A DNA stretch of 64,000 bases from Montifringilla adamsi (taxonomy: Eukaryota > Chordata > Aves > Passeriformes > Passeridae): contig JAGGNK010006892.1 of assembly GCA_017590115.1 (NCBI GenBank), positions 20,015,228 through 20,079,227 on the forward strand. Reading direction: 5' to 3'. Positions within the stretch are counted from its first letter, which is position 1; each line of letters opens with the position of its first letter. Both the position numbers and the translations under genes were made by a program. Under the pieces are notes generated by a model. The model was not told the origin of the DNA. It saw only the letters and a program-made list of their open reading frames with translations, and did not search any database. Positions 1-12,200 of the stretch are shown in pieces.

Positions 1-605
1 ATTTTTGATGATCCTTGATTTGGATGACATTCATTCATCTTGACCTGACTCTTAGAAATCTGTCTGCAATACAGTGAGGGAAAGGCTTCATTGTTATGCT
101 TCAAAAATCATTGGCTGCAACTTTAAACACAAAATTGTAGGCAATCTTCTTAAAAAAAAAAAAAAAAAAAAAAAAGACAAATCTAGAACATCACTAATGT
201 AAATGATAAATCTTTAATTTTTAGTGTATTGTTGTGAGAAAGCAGCAATAGAAGGCAAGATCAGACATTATATGCATATAGCATTTGTTTTCTAGGCCTT
301 GGAGAATGTGCCCTGGCATGTTCTGTTTTTGTGTAGCTAGGCAAATTATCATGTGCTTAGATACATCTACTTCATTATCTGAATTAGAGGTACTGTAAAT
401 AGTAACACTATAGACTGAATTTTATTTTTTTCAGCCATTTAGGATTCCAGCACTGACTGAAAACCCTTCATGATCCTTTCCTACTTCTGTGAGACAAACT
501 CGTATGTTAGCAGAAGATGACTTCTTGTACTTCCTGATCAGTTTTGGAAAATTTGACTTAATTACCATGGTGCATGCATAAATATATTCATAACAAAAGT
601 AGATT
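1..605. other. Intronic sequence, upstream edge (probable NBEA intron 1)
   Basis: AT-rich DNA with no supported gene or splice-site-flanked open frame. It lies upstream of the first NBEA exon seen in the window and on the evidence of gene order is probably first-intron sequence. The only distinct feature is a 24-nt A run at 152-175. Intron assignment is inferred, because the first coding exon is not in the window. Confidence 0.6.
152..175. repeat. A24 homopolymer
   Basis: An uninterrupted run of 24 A. No AATAAA lies just upstream and no retroposed body is recognisable, so it is annotated as a simple repeat rather than as the tail of a retrocopy. Confidence 0.9.
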
Positions 606-1079
606 TTAGGACAATCTCCATGCTTTCTTGGATAGTGGCAAAGGATGAGGAAGAGGTTGAGGTACTTAATGCCATCTTTGACTCAGCCTTTAATACTAAG
701 ACCAGTTGCAGACTGGTACTCAGACCCCTGATGGGGAGCAGAATGAATGATCTAAGAGGAAATGGTCAGCAGCCTGCTACAACACACAAACACATGTAAA
801 TCTATGGAACTGAATAGGATCCATCTCAAAGCTGCTGAGGGAGCTGGCAGAAGTGCTCACAGGGCTACTTTCCATCATTTACCAGCAGCTGTGGCTAACT
901 GGGTAGATACCAGCTGACTGGAGATTAGTCAACGTGACAACCATTTAACAGAATGGTCAGAAGAAGGATCCGGGGAACAACAGGTCTGTTAACCTGACCT
1001 CGGTGCTAGAGAAGGTCATGGAACAGATCACGTTGAGTACCATCACACAGCATGTGCAGGGCATCAGGCTCAGCCGCAG

Positions 1080-1410
1080 GGGTTTGTGAAAGATATGTCT
1101 TGCTTGACCAAGCTAATCTCTTTCTGTGGCAGGGTGACCCACTCACTGGATGAGGGAAAAACTGTGGATGCTGTCTACCTAGACTTCAGTAAAGCTTTTC
1201 AGACTTTTTCTCACAGCATTATCCTGGAGAAGCTGGCTGATCATGGCTTGGACAAGTGCACTCTTTGCTGGGTAAAAAACTGACTGACTGGATAGAGAGT
1301 GCCGGAGAATGGAGTTACATCCTGCTGGTGGCCAGACACTAGTGATGTTCCCCAGGGCCCAGTATGGGGACCAGCCCTGTTTAAGGTCTTTATCAAGGAC
1401 CTGAACTAGG
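1080..1410 (+). pseudogene. CR1 ORF2 reverse-transcriptase remnant
   Basis: The stretch 1086-1283 is open for 65 codons and contains VDAVYLDFSKAF followed by a CR1-like HSIILEKLADHGLD segment. A stop follows WVKN, and downstream sequence continues as CR1 in broken frames. This is a fragment of the palm region of a non-LTR reverse transcriptase. It has no plausible start of its own and no host function can be inferred. Confidence 0.8.
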
Positions 1411-1609
1411 GGATTGAGTACACCCTTGTAGGTACACAGGTTGTGGTAATTGGGAGTGGGGCTGGGGCCAAGCCTCATCCCCAGTGGGCTACTGCTGTAC
1501 AGGGCAGGTGAACAGCATTGAAGGTAATGAGCCATGTTGTGCCCAGGTGCGCTGACCAGTCAGGAAATGGAACAGGGGGCACACAGGTGAAATGCATTAA
1601 CATGAGGGG

Positions 1610-1615
1610 TATAAA
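1610..1615 (+). promoter_or_regulatory. TATA box of the candidate LTR
   Basis: TATAAA within gaggggtataaagttgg, a little over halfway along the LTR-like insertion, where an LTR promoter would be expected. Activity is unknown. Confidence 0.35.
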
Positions 1616-1651
1616 GTTGGGCTAAAGAACAAGAAAGAGCAGCCTTTTGAA

Positions 1652-1745
1652 GTGGTGTGATGTTACTCTGTATGGGCAGGTGCTTAAAGCTGTTTGGTGA
1701 GGTAAGATGTTATTCTGTGTAGGCAAATGCTTAAAGCCTTCTGAA
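1652..1745 (+). repeat. 47-bp tandem duplication inside the LTR-like element
   Basis: Two adjacent units, 1652-1698 and 1699-1745, each contain a GATGTTA.TCTGT core followed by GCTTAAAGC. They match at most positions. The array lies downstream of the TATA box, in the R/U5-like part of the element. Confidence 0.75.
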
Positions 1746-2630
1746 GTTGTATGGTGGCTGTCTCAACTGTGATGTGTGCACCTTCAGTCAGTTTGCAAGT
1801 GAGGCCAAGCTGGGTGGGAGTGTTGGTCTTCTGGAGGGCAGGGAGGCTCTGCAGAGGGATCTGGACAGAATGGGTTGAAGGGCTGAGGCCAACTGTATGA
1901 GGCTCAACAAGAAGTGCAGTGTCCTGCACTCGGGTTGCAACAACCCTGTGCATCACTACAGGCTGGGGGCAGAGTGGATGGGAAGCTGCCTATTGGAAAA
2001 GGACCTGGGAGTGCTGGCCAACAGCAGCAGGATGTGAGCTGCCCAAGTTCTTGGCCAGTGTCATCCTGGCCTGTATCGGCAATAGTGTGGCCAGCAGGAG
2101 CAAGACAGGGATTGTACCCCTGTACTCAGCACTGGTGAGGCCACACCTCAAATCCTGTATCCATTTCTGGGCCCCTCACTACAAAAAGAACTTTGAGGTG
2201 CTGGAGCTTGTCCAGAGAAGGGAAACAGAGCTGGGCAAGGGCCTGGAATGCAAGGTCTATGATGAATGGCTGAGGTAGCTGGGGGTGTTTAGCCTGGAGA
2301 AAAGGAAGCTCAGGGAAGGTATTCTCTACAACTACCTGAAAGGAGGGATTAGTCTCTTCAGGTAGCAAGTGATAGGATTGAGAGGAAGCATCCTTAAGTT
2401 GTACCGATGGAGGTTAAGACTGGATAGTAGGAAAAATTGCCTTACTGAAAAGGTTGTCAAGCATTGGAACATGCTGCTGAGTGAAATGGTTGATTCTCTG
2501 TCCTTGGAGTTATTTAAAAGATATGTAGATGTGGAACTGAGGGATATGGGTTAGTGGTGGACTTGACAGTACTGGGTTAACAGGTGACTGGGGTGATTTT
2601 AAAGGTCTTTCACAACCTAAACGATTCTAC

Positions 2631-3150
2631 ATTACTTATTTGTTTGTAGAAATTTACTTAAAGGCATTTAACAAACTTGGTGCTTATTCTTAGGACTGAA
2701 GCATTTAGAATTGCACTATATTACTCGGTAAAGGAAATGACTGATAATTTTTTCTGCACTTTTTTTCTGAATTTTGAAGAATGCAGATAATACAGTGCAC
2801 ATCAGTATGCAAATTGAAAACATCTTTGGAAGCAAGTGAAACCATGTCTAGATCTAAAGTGGATTTTATGTATTTTGAGATGTGCATCTCTCAAGCATTT
2901 CAATGTTGCTAAATATGACAAAGGTAAATTTTGCCTTTAATATTACTGTTTCTGCTCAAGTATGTGTACACCTGAGGCAATTGGGACCTGTCTGAAGAAA
3001 TAATATCCCTGAGTGGCTGAAGTCCATGGACAATTTCCAAAGCAGGGACAGCCCTGAGTTTCTGTTACATAAGGGTCCATTTATTAGTGGACGTAAAATA
3101 TATAAATAATATTTTTCCTTTGTTCTTAAAAAACTGCTTGAGAGATCTGA

Positions 3151-3152
<2 letters not shown>
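2631..3152. other. Intronic sequence without recognised features
   Basis: Single-copy-looking AT-rich DNA between the CR1 copy and the A/C tract. I see no gene, exon or repeat that I can name. Confidence 0.6.
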
Positions 3153-3187
<35 letters not shown>

Positions 3188-3290
3188 CCCAAAAAATACA
3201 AAAAAAAAAAAAAAAAAAAAAAACCCAAAAAATACCCCACAGAAAAAAACCAAAAAAAAAAAAACCTAAAAAACCCAAAATAAACAACCC
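3153..3290. repeat. A-rich tract with interspersed CCC blocks
   Basis: A run of 33 A (3153-3185) followed by CCCCC, then repeated long A blocks separated by CCC, TACC and CC. The opposite strand reads T-rich with GGG blocks. Open frames through it (poly-lysine or poly-phenylalanine) are artefacts of composition. Confidence 0.9.
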
Positions 3291-3454
3291 ATCAGGCATA
3301 TCTTGCATGCAGCCTGAATTAGGCTGTTTAGCCCCTTATGTCTAGACAAGTAATATGTTGTTCTGAGATGAACTTAATCTACTAAACAGACCAGAAATTT
3401 ATTCTGGTTAATGTTTCATTTAATTTCTGTACCTTTTTACTATATTAAAGTGTG

Positions 3455-3556
3455 GTTGGTGTGGCACTTGTGAATATGGCTGAGGGATGTTTGTGGGGTG
3501 CTATGTTGACATTTGGACTACATGAAAGGTTCCTTCCAACCTTGATGGTTCTGTGT
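3455..3556 (+). mobile_element. CR1 3'-end fragment
   Basis: The sequence from gtggcacttg through tgttgacatttggacta to ggttccttccaacc ttgatggttctgtg follows the last about 100 bp of CR1, in which the LINE 3' UTR ends with a ccttccaacc...ttctatg-type sequence. It is old and diverged. Confidence 0.65.
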
Positions 3557-4810
3557 TTTGTTGTTTGCTGTTGTGTAACTTCATCTGGTGTGTCATTGAC
3601 CTAAAGACAAGGCCATATTAGATATATTAGGAGCATAATGTGTTAAAATATTATACAGTCATCCAAAATAGTCCAAAGTTTAGTGTTTAGTTCTAAAAGA
3701 ACGTTTACTTTTGGAATTATACAATTGGCCATTTTCTTGGACTATCTTGGCTTACATTAGGTTAAATGTATCAGTGTTACAAAACACTTGAAGGGTTTTC
3801 TGTAGGATCATGCAAACACAGGAAATGTGTATTTCCTAATTTCTGTGGATGATTTTACAGGAGACTCATTATCCTGATTTAAGAAAAGGCAGATAATATA
3901 ATTTATTTATAGTGTTCATGTAAGAATGCCATTGATGAAAAATTTGCATTAACTTTTAATATTTGCACTAAGTGACCCCATCCTGCTCTAGGGTTCACAT
4001 TTTATATTATGGATACCTGAGCAGTCAAGGCGTGTCTATATGAGTGGTTTAGCAAGCAGTGGTGTAGTATCAGTACATAATCAAGAATTCAGAGCTTACT
4101 AGCCACGATTTCTATCATGTACCACAGCATACTACAGTGCAACACTACTACTATCAGTGTTAAGTAGTTGTATATTTATGACACATTAAGTAGCATGTGA
4201 CTGATTTTCCATGGAAGTATGTATATATGCACATACTCAAATATATTGTTCCCTACTTCATAATGTTCAACGTGTGTATGTGCTATTTTTGTACCTATTC
4301 TGACTCTTTTGTTTGAATTAGAAAGCATGTGTGTAATACAAATCACTAGTGTAGCTGTTCTTGCTAGCAACAAACGGTTTTCATGTTAATTGTTCCTGAA
4401 TATGGTTTTTTCAGTCTTTTAAAGCTCCACCTGTATTTTACTTCAGAATGAACCAGTATTTAGAGATCAGGACCATTTTTCATTTGCTAAGGGCAGATAT
4501 AGTATCAGTTATTTTATACTAGGCAGGCTGCAGATCCCACAGTGTGAAGTATAGGAACATCATTTGGAATTGAAAGGGGGGCACCAAATGAAGGGGGTAC
4601 TCTGTATGTTTATGCAGTATTGTTGCATAAAAGTGTAGCAATGCAGTGAAATCAATGGTAAGAAAGTTCTGTATGTTCGTAGTCATCCCAGTTTGCACTT
4701 AAGAACCACCTCCTCAGCTTTTTTCATAGATGCTGTTACTCAGCTAAATTCTCATTTCTTTCTTACTTCTCTTTTTCGGGTTCCCCATTGGAAATATGGG
4801 AAACCAGAAA
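3557..4810. other. Intronic sequence without recognised features
   Basis: AT-rich DNA with no supported coding exon, RNA gene or nameable repeat. Confidence 0.6.
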
Positions 4811-6215
4811 TACAGAATGTGCTGAGTTGGAAAGGTACCATCAGGGTCATTGAGTCCAGCTCCTGGCCCTGCACAGGACACCCCAGTAATCACACCATGT
4901 GCCTGAGAGCATTGTCCAAACACTTCTTGAACTCTGTCAGGCTTGGTGCTGTGATCACTTCCTTGGGAGCCAGTTCGAGTGCCCAACCACCATCTGAGTG
5001 AAAAACCTTCTCCCAATATCCAACCTAAAGCTGCCTTGATTCAGTTTCATGCTGTTTCTTTGAGTACTGTCACCAGTTACAAGAGGGAAGAGATCAGTGC
5101 CTGCCCCTCCAGTTCCCCTCATGAAGATGTTGAAGACCACAATGAGGTCTCCCCTCAGTCTCCTCCAGGCTGAACAGACCAAGTGACCTCAGCCACTCCT
5201 CATACAGCTTCTCCTCCAGACCCTTCACCATCCTCATGGCCCTCCCTTGGATGCTCTCTATTAGCTCAATGTCTTTTTAAAATTTTGGTGCCCAAAACTG
5301 CACACAGGACTCAAGGTGAGGCTACCGCACAGCAGAGCAGAATGGGACAATCCCCTCCCTTTTCCAGCTAGCAATGCTGTGCCTGATCCCCCTAGGAACA
5401 TGCCTGGACCTCCTGGCTGCCAGGGAACAATAATGACTTACATTCAACTTTTCATCAAACAGGACCCCCAGGTCTCTTTAGAGAGGGCTGCTCTCCAGCT
5501 GCTCATTCTCCAGTCTATACACACAGCCAGAGTTTTGCCATTCCAGATGTAGAATCTGACAGTTTTCCTTCTAAAACCTTGTATGGTTTATCATTGCTCT
5601 TTTCTCTAATTTCTCAAGGTCTCTTTGTAGCACTTCTCTGCCTGCTAGGGATTCGACAGCTCTCCCCAGTGTGGTGTTGTTGGCAAACTTAGTATTCCTT
5701 CCAGTCCCGTATCTAAGCCATGAATAAAGATGTTGAAGAGAACAGGGGTGAGGATGGAACCATGCAGAACCCCACTAGTGACTGGTTGTCAGCCTGATGT
5801 CACCCCATTCACTAAAACTTTGTGCCTGACTGTGTGGGCCGGTTGCTCACTGATTGTGTAACAGCTATCCAGCTGAATGTGGACACTTTTTCCACAGGAA
5901 TACTGTGAAAAAAAGAGTATCAAAAGCTTTGCTGTAGTCCAAAAAGGTAACATCTTACTGACATTCCAAGATCAAGTAGGTGGGTTGCCCTGTTGTAGAG
6001 GGAAGACAAGTAGGTCAGCTGGTATCTCTCCCAAGACCATTACAAGTTGTCAAGAGTTTTTGCAGTGGCATCACTTAGCCCTTTGATTATTCTTTGGTGG
6101 ATCCCATCAGTCCCCATAGATGTATAGGGATCCATCTGAAGCAGCAGATGTTTTCAAGGTCAGGGTCATTTGAGAGTTGTCCATTCTCTCAGTCCTGGTC
6201 TTAGAGTATGGGATC
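4811..6215 (-). mobile_element. CR1 LINE, minus orientation, 5'-truncated
   Basis: The 3' end lies at the left (cagaatgtgctgagttgg, the complement of a CR1 3' terminus) and reverse-transcriptase sequence at the right. On the minus strand, near 5690, the FADD catalytic motif region reads FANN (complement of ggtgttgttggcaaac). Near 5930 the complement of tttgctgtagtccaa corresponds to the DFSKAF block, now degenerate. Several modest open frames on either strand here are CR1 shadows. The right end is approximate; weak similarity may continue to about 6290. It shares its 3' part with the minus copy at 54729-55665. Confidence 0.85.
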
Positions 6216-9200
6216 AGATTTCCATGATTTCATTCTAGTCATCCATTAATTTGTCAGCACTATTTTCAGACTACTCCCAGGCAACGTTGATAAATGCTAT
6301 TAATAAAGTTGTTACCATGTGAGTCTTTTTCCTAGATGAATATTATTTTTTCCCTTTATGGGAGAAAGAGGAGATAAGCACTATTTAACACACTTCACTG
6401 TATCATTTGATGGATGAACTGTTTGCCTCTGCATCTTTTGTTTGAAGACATTTTCTCTGAGCACAGGATACTTCTGTCAAGGAAGTGTGTCTTTTCTGTG
6501 ATCTGTATGCCCAGTTGCTGCTTGTGATCAGAGACTGCTCAAAAGAGATGCAGGATAGGTGCATTCAATCAAACTTTTTTTTTTTTTTTCCAATTTAGAC
6601 CTTTTGATTACTCTTTTGCACAGATGTTCATGTCTTGCTGGACTGCAGTTTCCTGTATGGAACTGCATGGCTATTTACATATCTTTCACATGGATCACAT
6701 GGCTGACTTATTATAGCTGATCATTTATCAGTGCCACGTGGCTGTGGTTGCAGAGCTATCTTACTAAAGGATTTCATCATTTCTAACTTGTTATACCATC
6801 TCACTTAATGAGGATGTGAAGATGAAGCATAATTTTGTTTAATGGATACTGCTCAGGAGACACATCTAGGATCTGCCTATGCTATAACATAGGCATTAAG
6901 CACAACAGCAGTCTGATAAACACAGCAGCTTAGAACAGTTTTATTCTAGTTGAAAGCGTTAACTGGTAGCAGCTTGATGCTTCATAAACTTGCCACCTGT
7001 AGTAGGCATTTTTTCTGTTAGAAGATTATTTCTGTACAATTACTGGCAAGATTGTGCAAGATATTTATCACTTGACTAACATATGGAAAATTCAAGTCAC
7101 CTTCTGAAAGGAGTATCTTTCCAATCATGGTCAGCAGAGAGAGACTCCACTTTTCTGTACCAGTTGCATTTTTGCTTTTCTTGTGTAAAATGGACAGTAA
7201 ATAAAGCCTTAGTCCTACTGGGAAAATTCTTTAATTCCAAATTCAACACAAAAGATGTCATAATGGCTCAAGTGGTCTTTTAGTGGACCTCAAAGATTTT
7301 AGCACAGATAAGTGTAATGTCTTTTATGGATATCAGCTCTTCATTGACAGTAAAGCTCATCCATGATAACTATTCATTTAGAAAGAGAGGCAATTTAGTG
7401 GTTGGTGTGTCTTATGTGGAGGAGAGGTGAAAAAGAAATACTAAGTATCAAACCATTTCAAAAGAAACAGCTATTTTTTTTTTTTGTGGCAGTGCTTGTT
7501 CTAAAATAGAGTAGTGCTTTTAGATTCCCTGCTGGCGTTTACAGATCAACATAAATTATTCTATGAAACTAGCAGAAGTCTTTAGTGATTATTTTTAAAG
7601 ATGTAAGAGTTCATACTCTCTTAAAATGCGCATTTTGATTTGGGCCATTTACCTTGTGAAGTTTCATGTTAGCTGAAATCTGAACATGTTTTAAAAAAAG
7701 CTGTGAGCTAGCATAGACCATTTTTTGATTATTTCATCTCTGTATTTGTTTCTGCAATAAAAACAATTAATGTGTTTTGTAAGGTTTTAACTCTCGTAAC
7801 GTTCATCTCGTGAGGAAAGCAGGGCACTCAAGTCGGTATCTGGGAACATGGAGCTTGTAGGAATAGCTCTGAGTTTTAATGCAATGGGGTATGAATATGC
7901 ATATTTAGTGCAGATCATAGCACAATATGATTAAGTGTCTAAATTTTGTAGCAGGTGAAAATAGATTTTTTTCATTTGCCTAGCATCCAGATGGTACATG
8001 GGGGAAAATAGGTTAATCCCTATTTTGTATACAGAACTAGTACATACTGATTAGCAGATTTCTTTTCCATGGAAATTTCAGTCTGGTTACAGTAGAGCAC
8101 TGTTCCATTGTTGTTCCAGCATTTCTGTTTTAATAAGGATATTGCATAACATCTAGATCTCTGTGATCCTGAAATTTTTGAATGCTATGATACAGTTTTT
8201 CTTAATTAAATCCTTCATAAGAAACATAGTATTAAAGGGTGTTTTGAATGTAGTTCATTCTGTCATGGATGTTCTGCTGTGGACTATCAGAAAGAATACT
8301 CCACTTCACTGAAAATGGTATTTGCAAAAATAAAATCCTTGACTCATGGTAGAAAAAGAAAGGGAAGTTTGAAGGTAATCGTGCTTGAAAGCGCTGTCCT
8401 GATCCCTTGTCTTAAATATTTATATCTACTTGGTTTTGATTTAATAGCAGTTGTAGAATTTGCTTTGGAAATTTGTGTGTGCATCTATCCAAAGGTTTTT
8501 TTTCCCACAGGCTATATGTGCTTGAGAGAAACCAGTCCACCTAAAGGAAGTCTGCAGTGACTGACAGAGAGTTACATAGGGCAGAGTAGATACTTTTCAG
8601 TTTGTGAACTGGGAATCACTCTCATACTGAGATGATGCTGCCAGAAAGGCAACAAAAGCAGAAGAGGCTTCTAATCAGCCTTTTCCCAGAGCAGTGGTTG
8701 GGTATTTGGTGGACATCAGATATGGAATAATTTTGTTGTGAGACCGCTAGAATAATTCCAAAAGAGTCAGGAATCTCTGCATTAGTTGAAAGCAGTCACA
8801 ATCCTTTTCCATAGAGATAATCAGACTTTCCATGATACGGTCAGATTAAGCTAAAAAATAAGTTCTAGAAGTTTGGGGGGCTTTTTGTTAGTTAGGGTTT
8901 TTTTTCTTGTTCTGTTTTTCTTTTTTTTTTTTTTTTGTACGTAAGTCTTTTCATGTTAGATTGATGGTCCTAAGCTCTTGGTTTGTCAAAACTTTCATGT
9001 CTTTACAAACTGTCATACTTATTGCAAGAATCAAAAGTGGCCTCTTTTTTCCTCCCATATTGTTAGAATGCATGCCTGTGATTTGTTAATTTTTTTTGTC
9101 AACAGCCTGACTATTTAAACATATACTATGAAATTACTATGCATTTGCTATATAGATAATACAATGATAATTTTAAATGTTTATTATGGCTGTCAGTAAG

Positions 9201-12200
9201 AGGGGTTCAGATTAACTTTTTCTCTTCAAAAGTACAGAATACAAATATTTCTAGGTCAAATAAAATGATAGTTTCAACAATCATAATGGCAGATTTCCTA
9301 AACAGAAAACTTACCTCTAAGAAAATATTTTCACATGAAATTTTACTTTTTAAATGTAAAATGGTTGTTTTTAACCTTTTGTATTATTAGATGCAGGCCT
9401 AAAAAGAGCCTGACAGTGCCTATGGAGGGAAGAAATCACTGTTTCTTTTGTTTAAGAGTAAAAAATGTAACAAATGTCACCATTCTCCAGTAATCCTACT
9501 GGTAAAGCCTGTTTCTTGGATTTACATCAGTATCCATTGTTGTTTTCAGGGTCTAGTTTTTAGAACCTTACCTATTTTTCTTGCCTTTTCTCACAAGATA
9601 TTTGGAAAAGGCCATAGACAAGTTTTTCTTGCATATAAAATCAAATCAGTGCTTACGATTAGCTGTCAGTACTGAGGCAGGCTGCAACCCTAGACAGAAA
9701 CCACAGGGGTTTCTAATGTTCCTGCCCTTTTTTTTTATTTCCTGAATGTTGTTGGCTTTCAAATAAAAACAAAAGTAGAATATTCTTTAATTATGTTACT
9801 TCAGAAATCAGAGCTAATTTGAATATAACAATTTAGTGGTATACTTTCCTGAAATTTCTAATTGAGGGAGACTTTTTTTGGGGGGGAGGGATACAGTAAG
9901 TATCCAAGCCTTTGGAAGTTTGATAAAGAATGTCTAAAATTAGGTCATAATCTTAATTCAAAGTAATTAATTGAAGGCCTAGTTGTGTATTTTCAGAGTA
10001 TCAGAATTGTATTAATTTTACTGTGTTTTGGCTATCACTGTATCTTCTACTTCTGTGCTTTTTCAGTTACATTTCATAAAGGAAAGCTCAGTGCTTTTTG
10101 CCATTAAGATGTTCTAATATACCCCTAAATAAAGCCTCATTCTGAGCTTGAAGCTGCCTTTCTGTCAGTGAGCATCAAAGCCTAGAATTTTTGAGCTGCT
10201 TTTGTTGGTAAATATGTGTAATTTTAGGTGTTCTAATTACAGTTCCTCAAATTCTTTGCATTATAAACAGCTGCTGAAATAGTGCAGGTGGTTTGAGACT
10301 CAGTTAACTGAGTTTCTGGTTCTTCATGACATTAGAAGTTGTAGGTCTGCCTTTTCACTTATATTCATAGATTAAAAAGGGACATGGGGTTTGGGATTTT
10401 CTTTGGGTTTTATCTTAGGCTGTTTCAGTAATTGAATGAACTGATAGTGACAAAGCTACTACTAAACTTTAATAACAAACTAAAAGTCTATTTGAGACTT
10501 CTTTGTTGAGTAATGGTTTAGCCCTTCAGCAAGCAGACTTGGATACTTAAGCAATGACTGTTTAGTTAAATTTATTTCTTAGATGCCTTAATTAGACTAT
10601 ACAATACTACAGTGGGTTTACAGTTTGTGATAATTTCAAATGTAATTTAAATTTAGTTCTAATGAATGTTTACTATTAAAGAATAAATTTCTCAATTATT
10701 TAAGCAGTTTTAGATGTAAGTAACTTAATCAGATATGTGTAATTTTCTTTGTTTAGTCTTGAATAACTTACAGATATGGGACATTCTCTTTTTGCCTGCT
10801 TGCTGAAATTCAGGCCAGGCTCTCTAAAGGCAGTGACAATTTTTCTAGTGTATTCATAATGTTGCTGGTTTGAGTTCTGTCTCTAACTCTTCTGATAAAA
10901 GAAAAATATTTGTTAAGCATCCAAATAGAAACACTTATTTTAGCAGTAATAGAAAGGAGACAGTTGTTGCAACAAGTAACAAGAAAAAACAACAAAAAAT
11001 TATATTGGTGTTTGCTGTTTGGTTTGTGTCTGTCTCTTGAGCAATTACTGTGCTGCTTTGTATACAGAGAATCTTACTCTGCTGGAAATATTCGTAATGA
11101 TCCTTCAGGGCACAGCATCTGTAGAACTTCTCAGAAATGTTACTGTTTTTGCAGGCAAGTATAAGCTGCTGCTTTGTCTCCAGTCCTCTTTCTTCCTGCA
11201 AGGACAAATATTAGGTGTCTGGGGAGAGAGGAAAAAAGGAAGAAGACCCAGCAAGGCACTGGGGCTTTACAAGGCATGCAGGATGGAACTTTAGTGTAGT
11301 CCAACAGTGTTTTTAGCAGAAAGAGAAGGAGGTCTTAATATATATGAAGTGCACTCATTTTAATCAAGCAAAATCTGCACCTTGTGGAGGGGAAGATAAA
11401 TTGTGCTAATCATCTCCATACAGAGCACATTAGAGGTAGCACTTTTGTAGTGTTTTCTTTAGAGAAATGACTCAACAATTAGTTTTGCTTTGGTATTTCA
11501 GTTATGGTTTTTTTTGAATTGATTTGGTAATAAAGGGAAATTCAATGGCTGCAGCCTTTGTTAATTAGGAGTTTGTGCTATGTGTGTTTGTGCTTTCTCC
11601 TGTTTACTGAAGGAAACGTGAGAAGTACTTTTCTAGTGACTTTGCTTTGGAAACTCCCAACATTGGTCACTGCCATTGGGTGGGAGTAAACCATCCCTGT
11701 TCTCCCCTAAACTGTAGCTGCATTGGCAAATACTGTTTCCATAGAGAGCAAACAGTGCTGTATTTGAGATTGTAACTTCCTGGGAAAAAATGTTGTCTAT
11801 ACCCATCAAGCTTCCCTTACTGTAACACTATGAATAGGAGGATGGGAAGTTACTCTTAGAAAAATAAAATATTCTATTCTGCATTACAAAATTGGAAGTA
11901 TAGTTTAAGAAGACAAGCTAGAATACAAATCATGCTTTGTCTTTCAGATTAATAATTGAGTCATTGGTTCATCATTTGACCTACCAACCGAAAACAACCA
12001 TTGATGCAGTTGGCTTGAGCTTTTTGTTCTTTTGGATTGTCATGCCATAAATTCCGTATTTACTGCCAAATAAGCATCTCACTTTGGGATTTGTACCATA
12101 TCTGGCTATGAAAACCTATTTTTTAGTCTAATTTCATGATGAAATTAAAACATAAATTAAAAAAGAAGATTTAATAAATGGAACATTTCCATCCTGTCTT

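Larger units (their letters stand above)
1427..1776 (+). mobile_element. LTR-like insertion (candidate solo endogenous retrovirus LTR) nested in CR1
   Basis: About 350 bp with no CR1 similarity interrupts an otherwise collinear CR1 copy. The flanks share a short CR1 string (gtacaccctt before, gtgcacctt after), consistent with target duplication during insertion. The segment begins with TG (tgtaggtaca), has a TATAAA at 1610-1615 and carries an internal 47-bp tandem repeat, all in keeping with a solitary LTR. No gag, pol or env sequence is present. The exact ends, the duplication length and the family are uncertain. Strand is taken from the TATA box. Confidence 0.55.
606..2630 (+). mobile_element. 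CR1 LINE, 5'-truncated, split by an LTR-like insertion
   Basis: A degenerate CR1 retrotransposon on the + strand, covering the later half of ORF2 (reverse transcriptase) and the 3' end. Translation near 1164-1199 gives VDAVYLDFSKAF, the conserved CR1 reverse-transcriptase block, and about 1340-1400 matches the following GVPQG-like region (ttccccagggccca). CR1 homology breaks off at about 1426 and resumes at about 1777. The catalytic FADD motif then reads FASE (1792-1803), so the enzyme is dead. The 3' region (about 1800-2630) follows typical CR1 sequence and stops near an ACGATTCTAC terminus. Stops and frameshifts occur throughout. The 5' end at about 606 is approximate. Confidence 0.9.

Noticed and set aside
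1914..2368. Frames of 74-119 codons on both strands
   Set aside because: They fall in the CR1 late-ORF2/3' region; the + frame is decayed CR1 and the others are shadows.
3087..3308. Open frames encoding poly-lysine or poly-phenylalanine
   Set aside because: They are produced by the A/C-rich simple tract, on both strands, with no protein-like composition.
4693..5552. Several 62-102 codon frames on both strands
   Set aside because: They lie inside the minus-strand CR1 copy; their translations are antisense or out-of-frame CR1 3' sequence.
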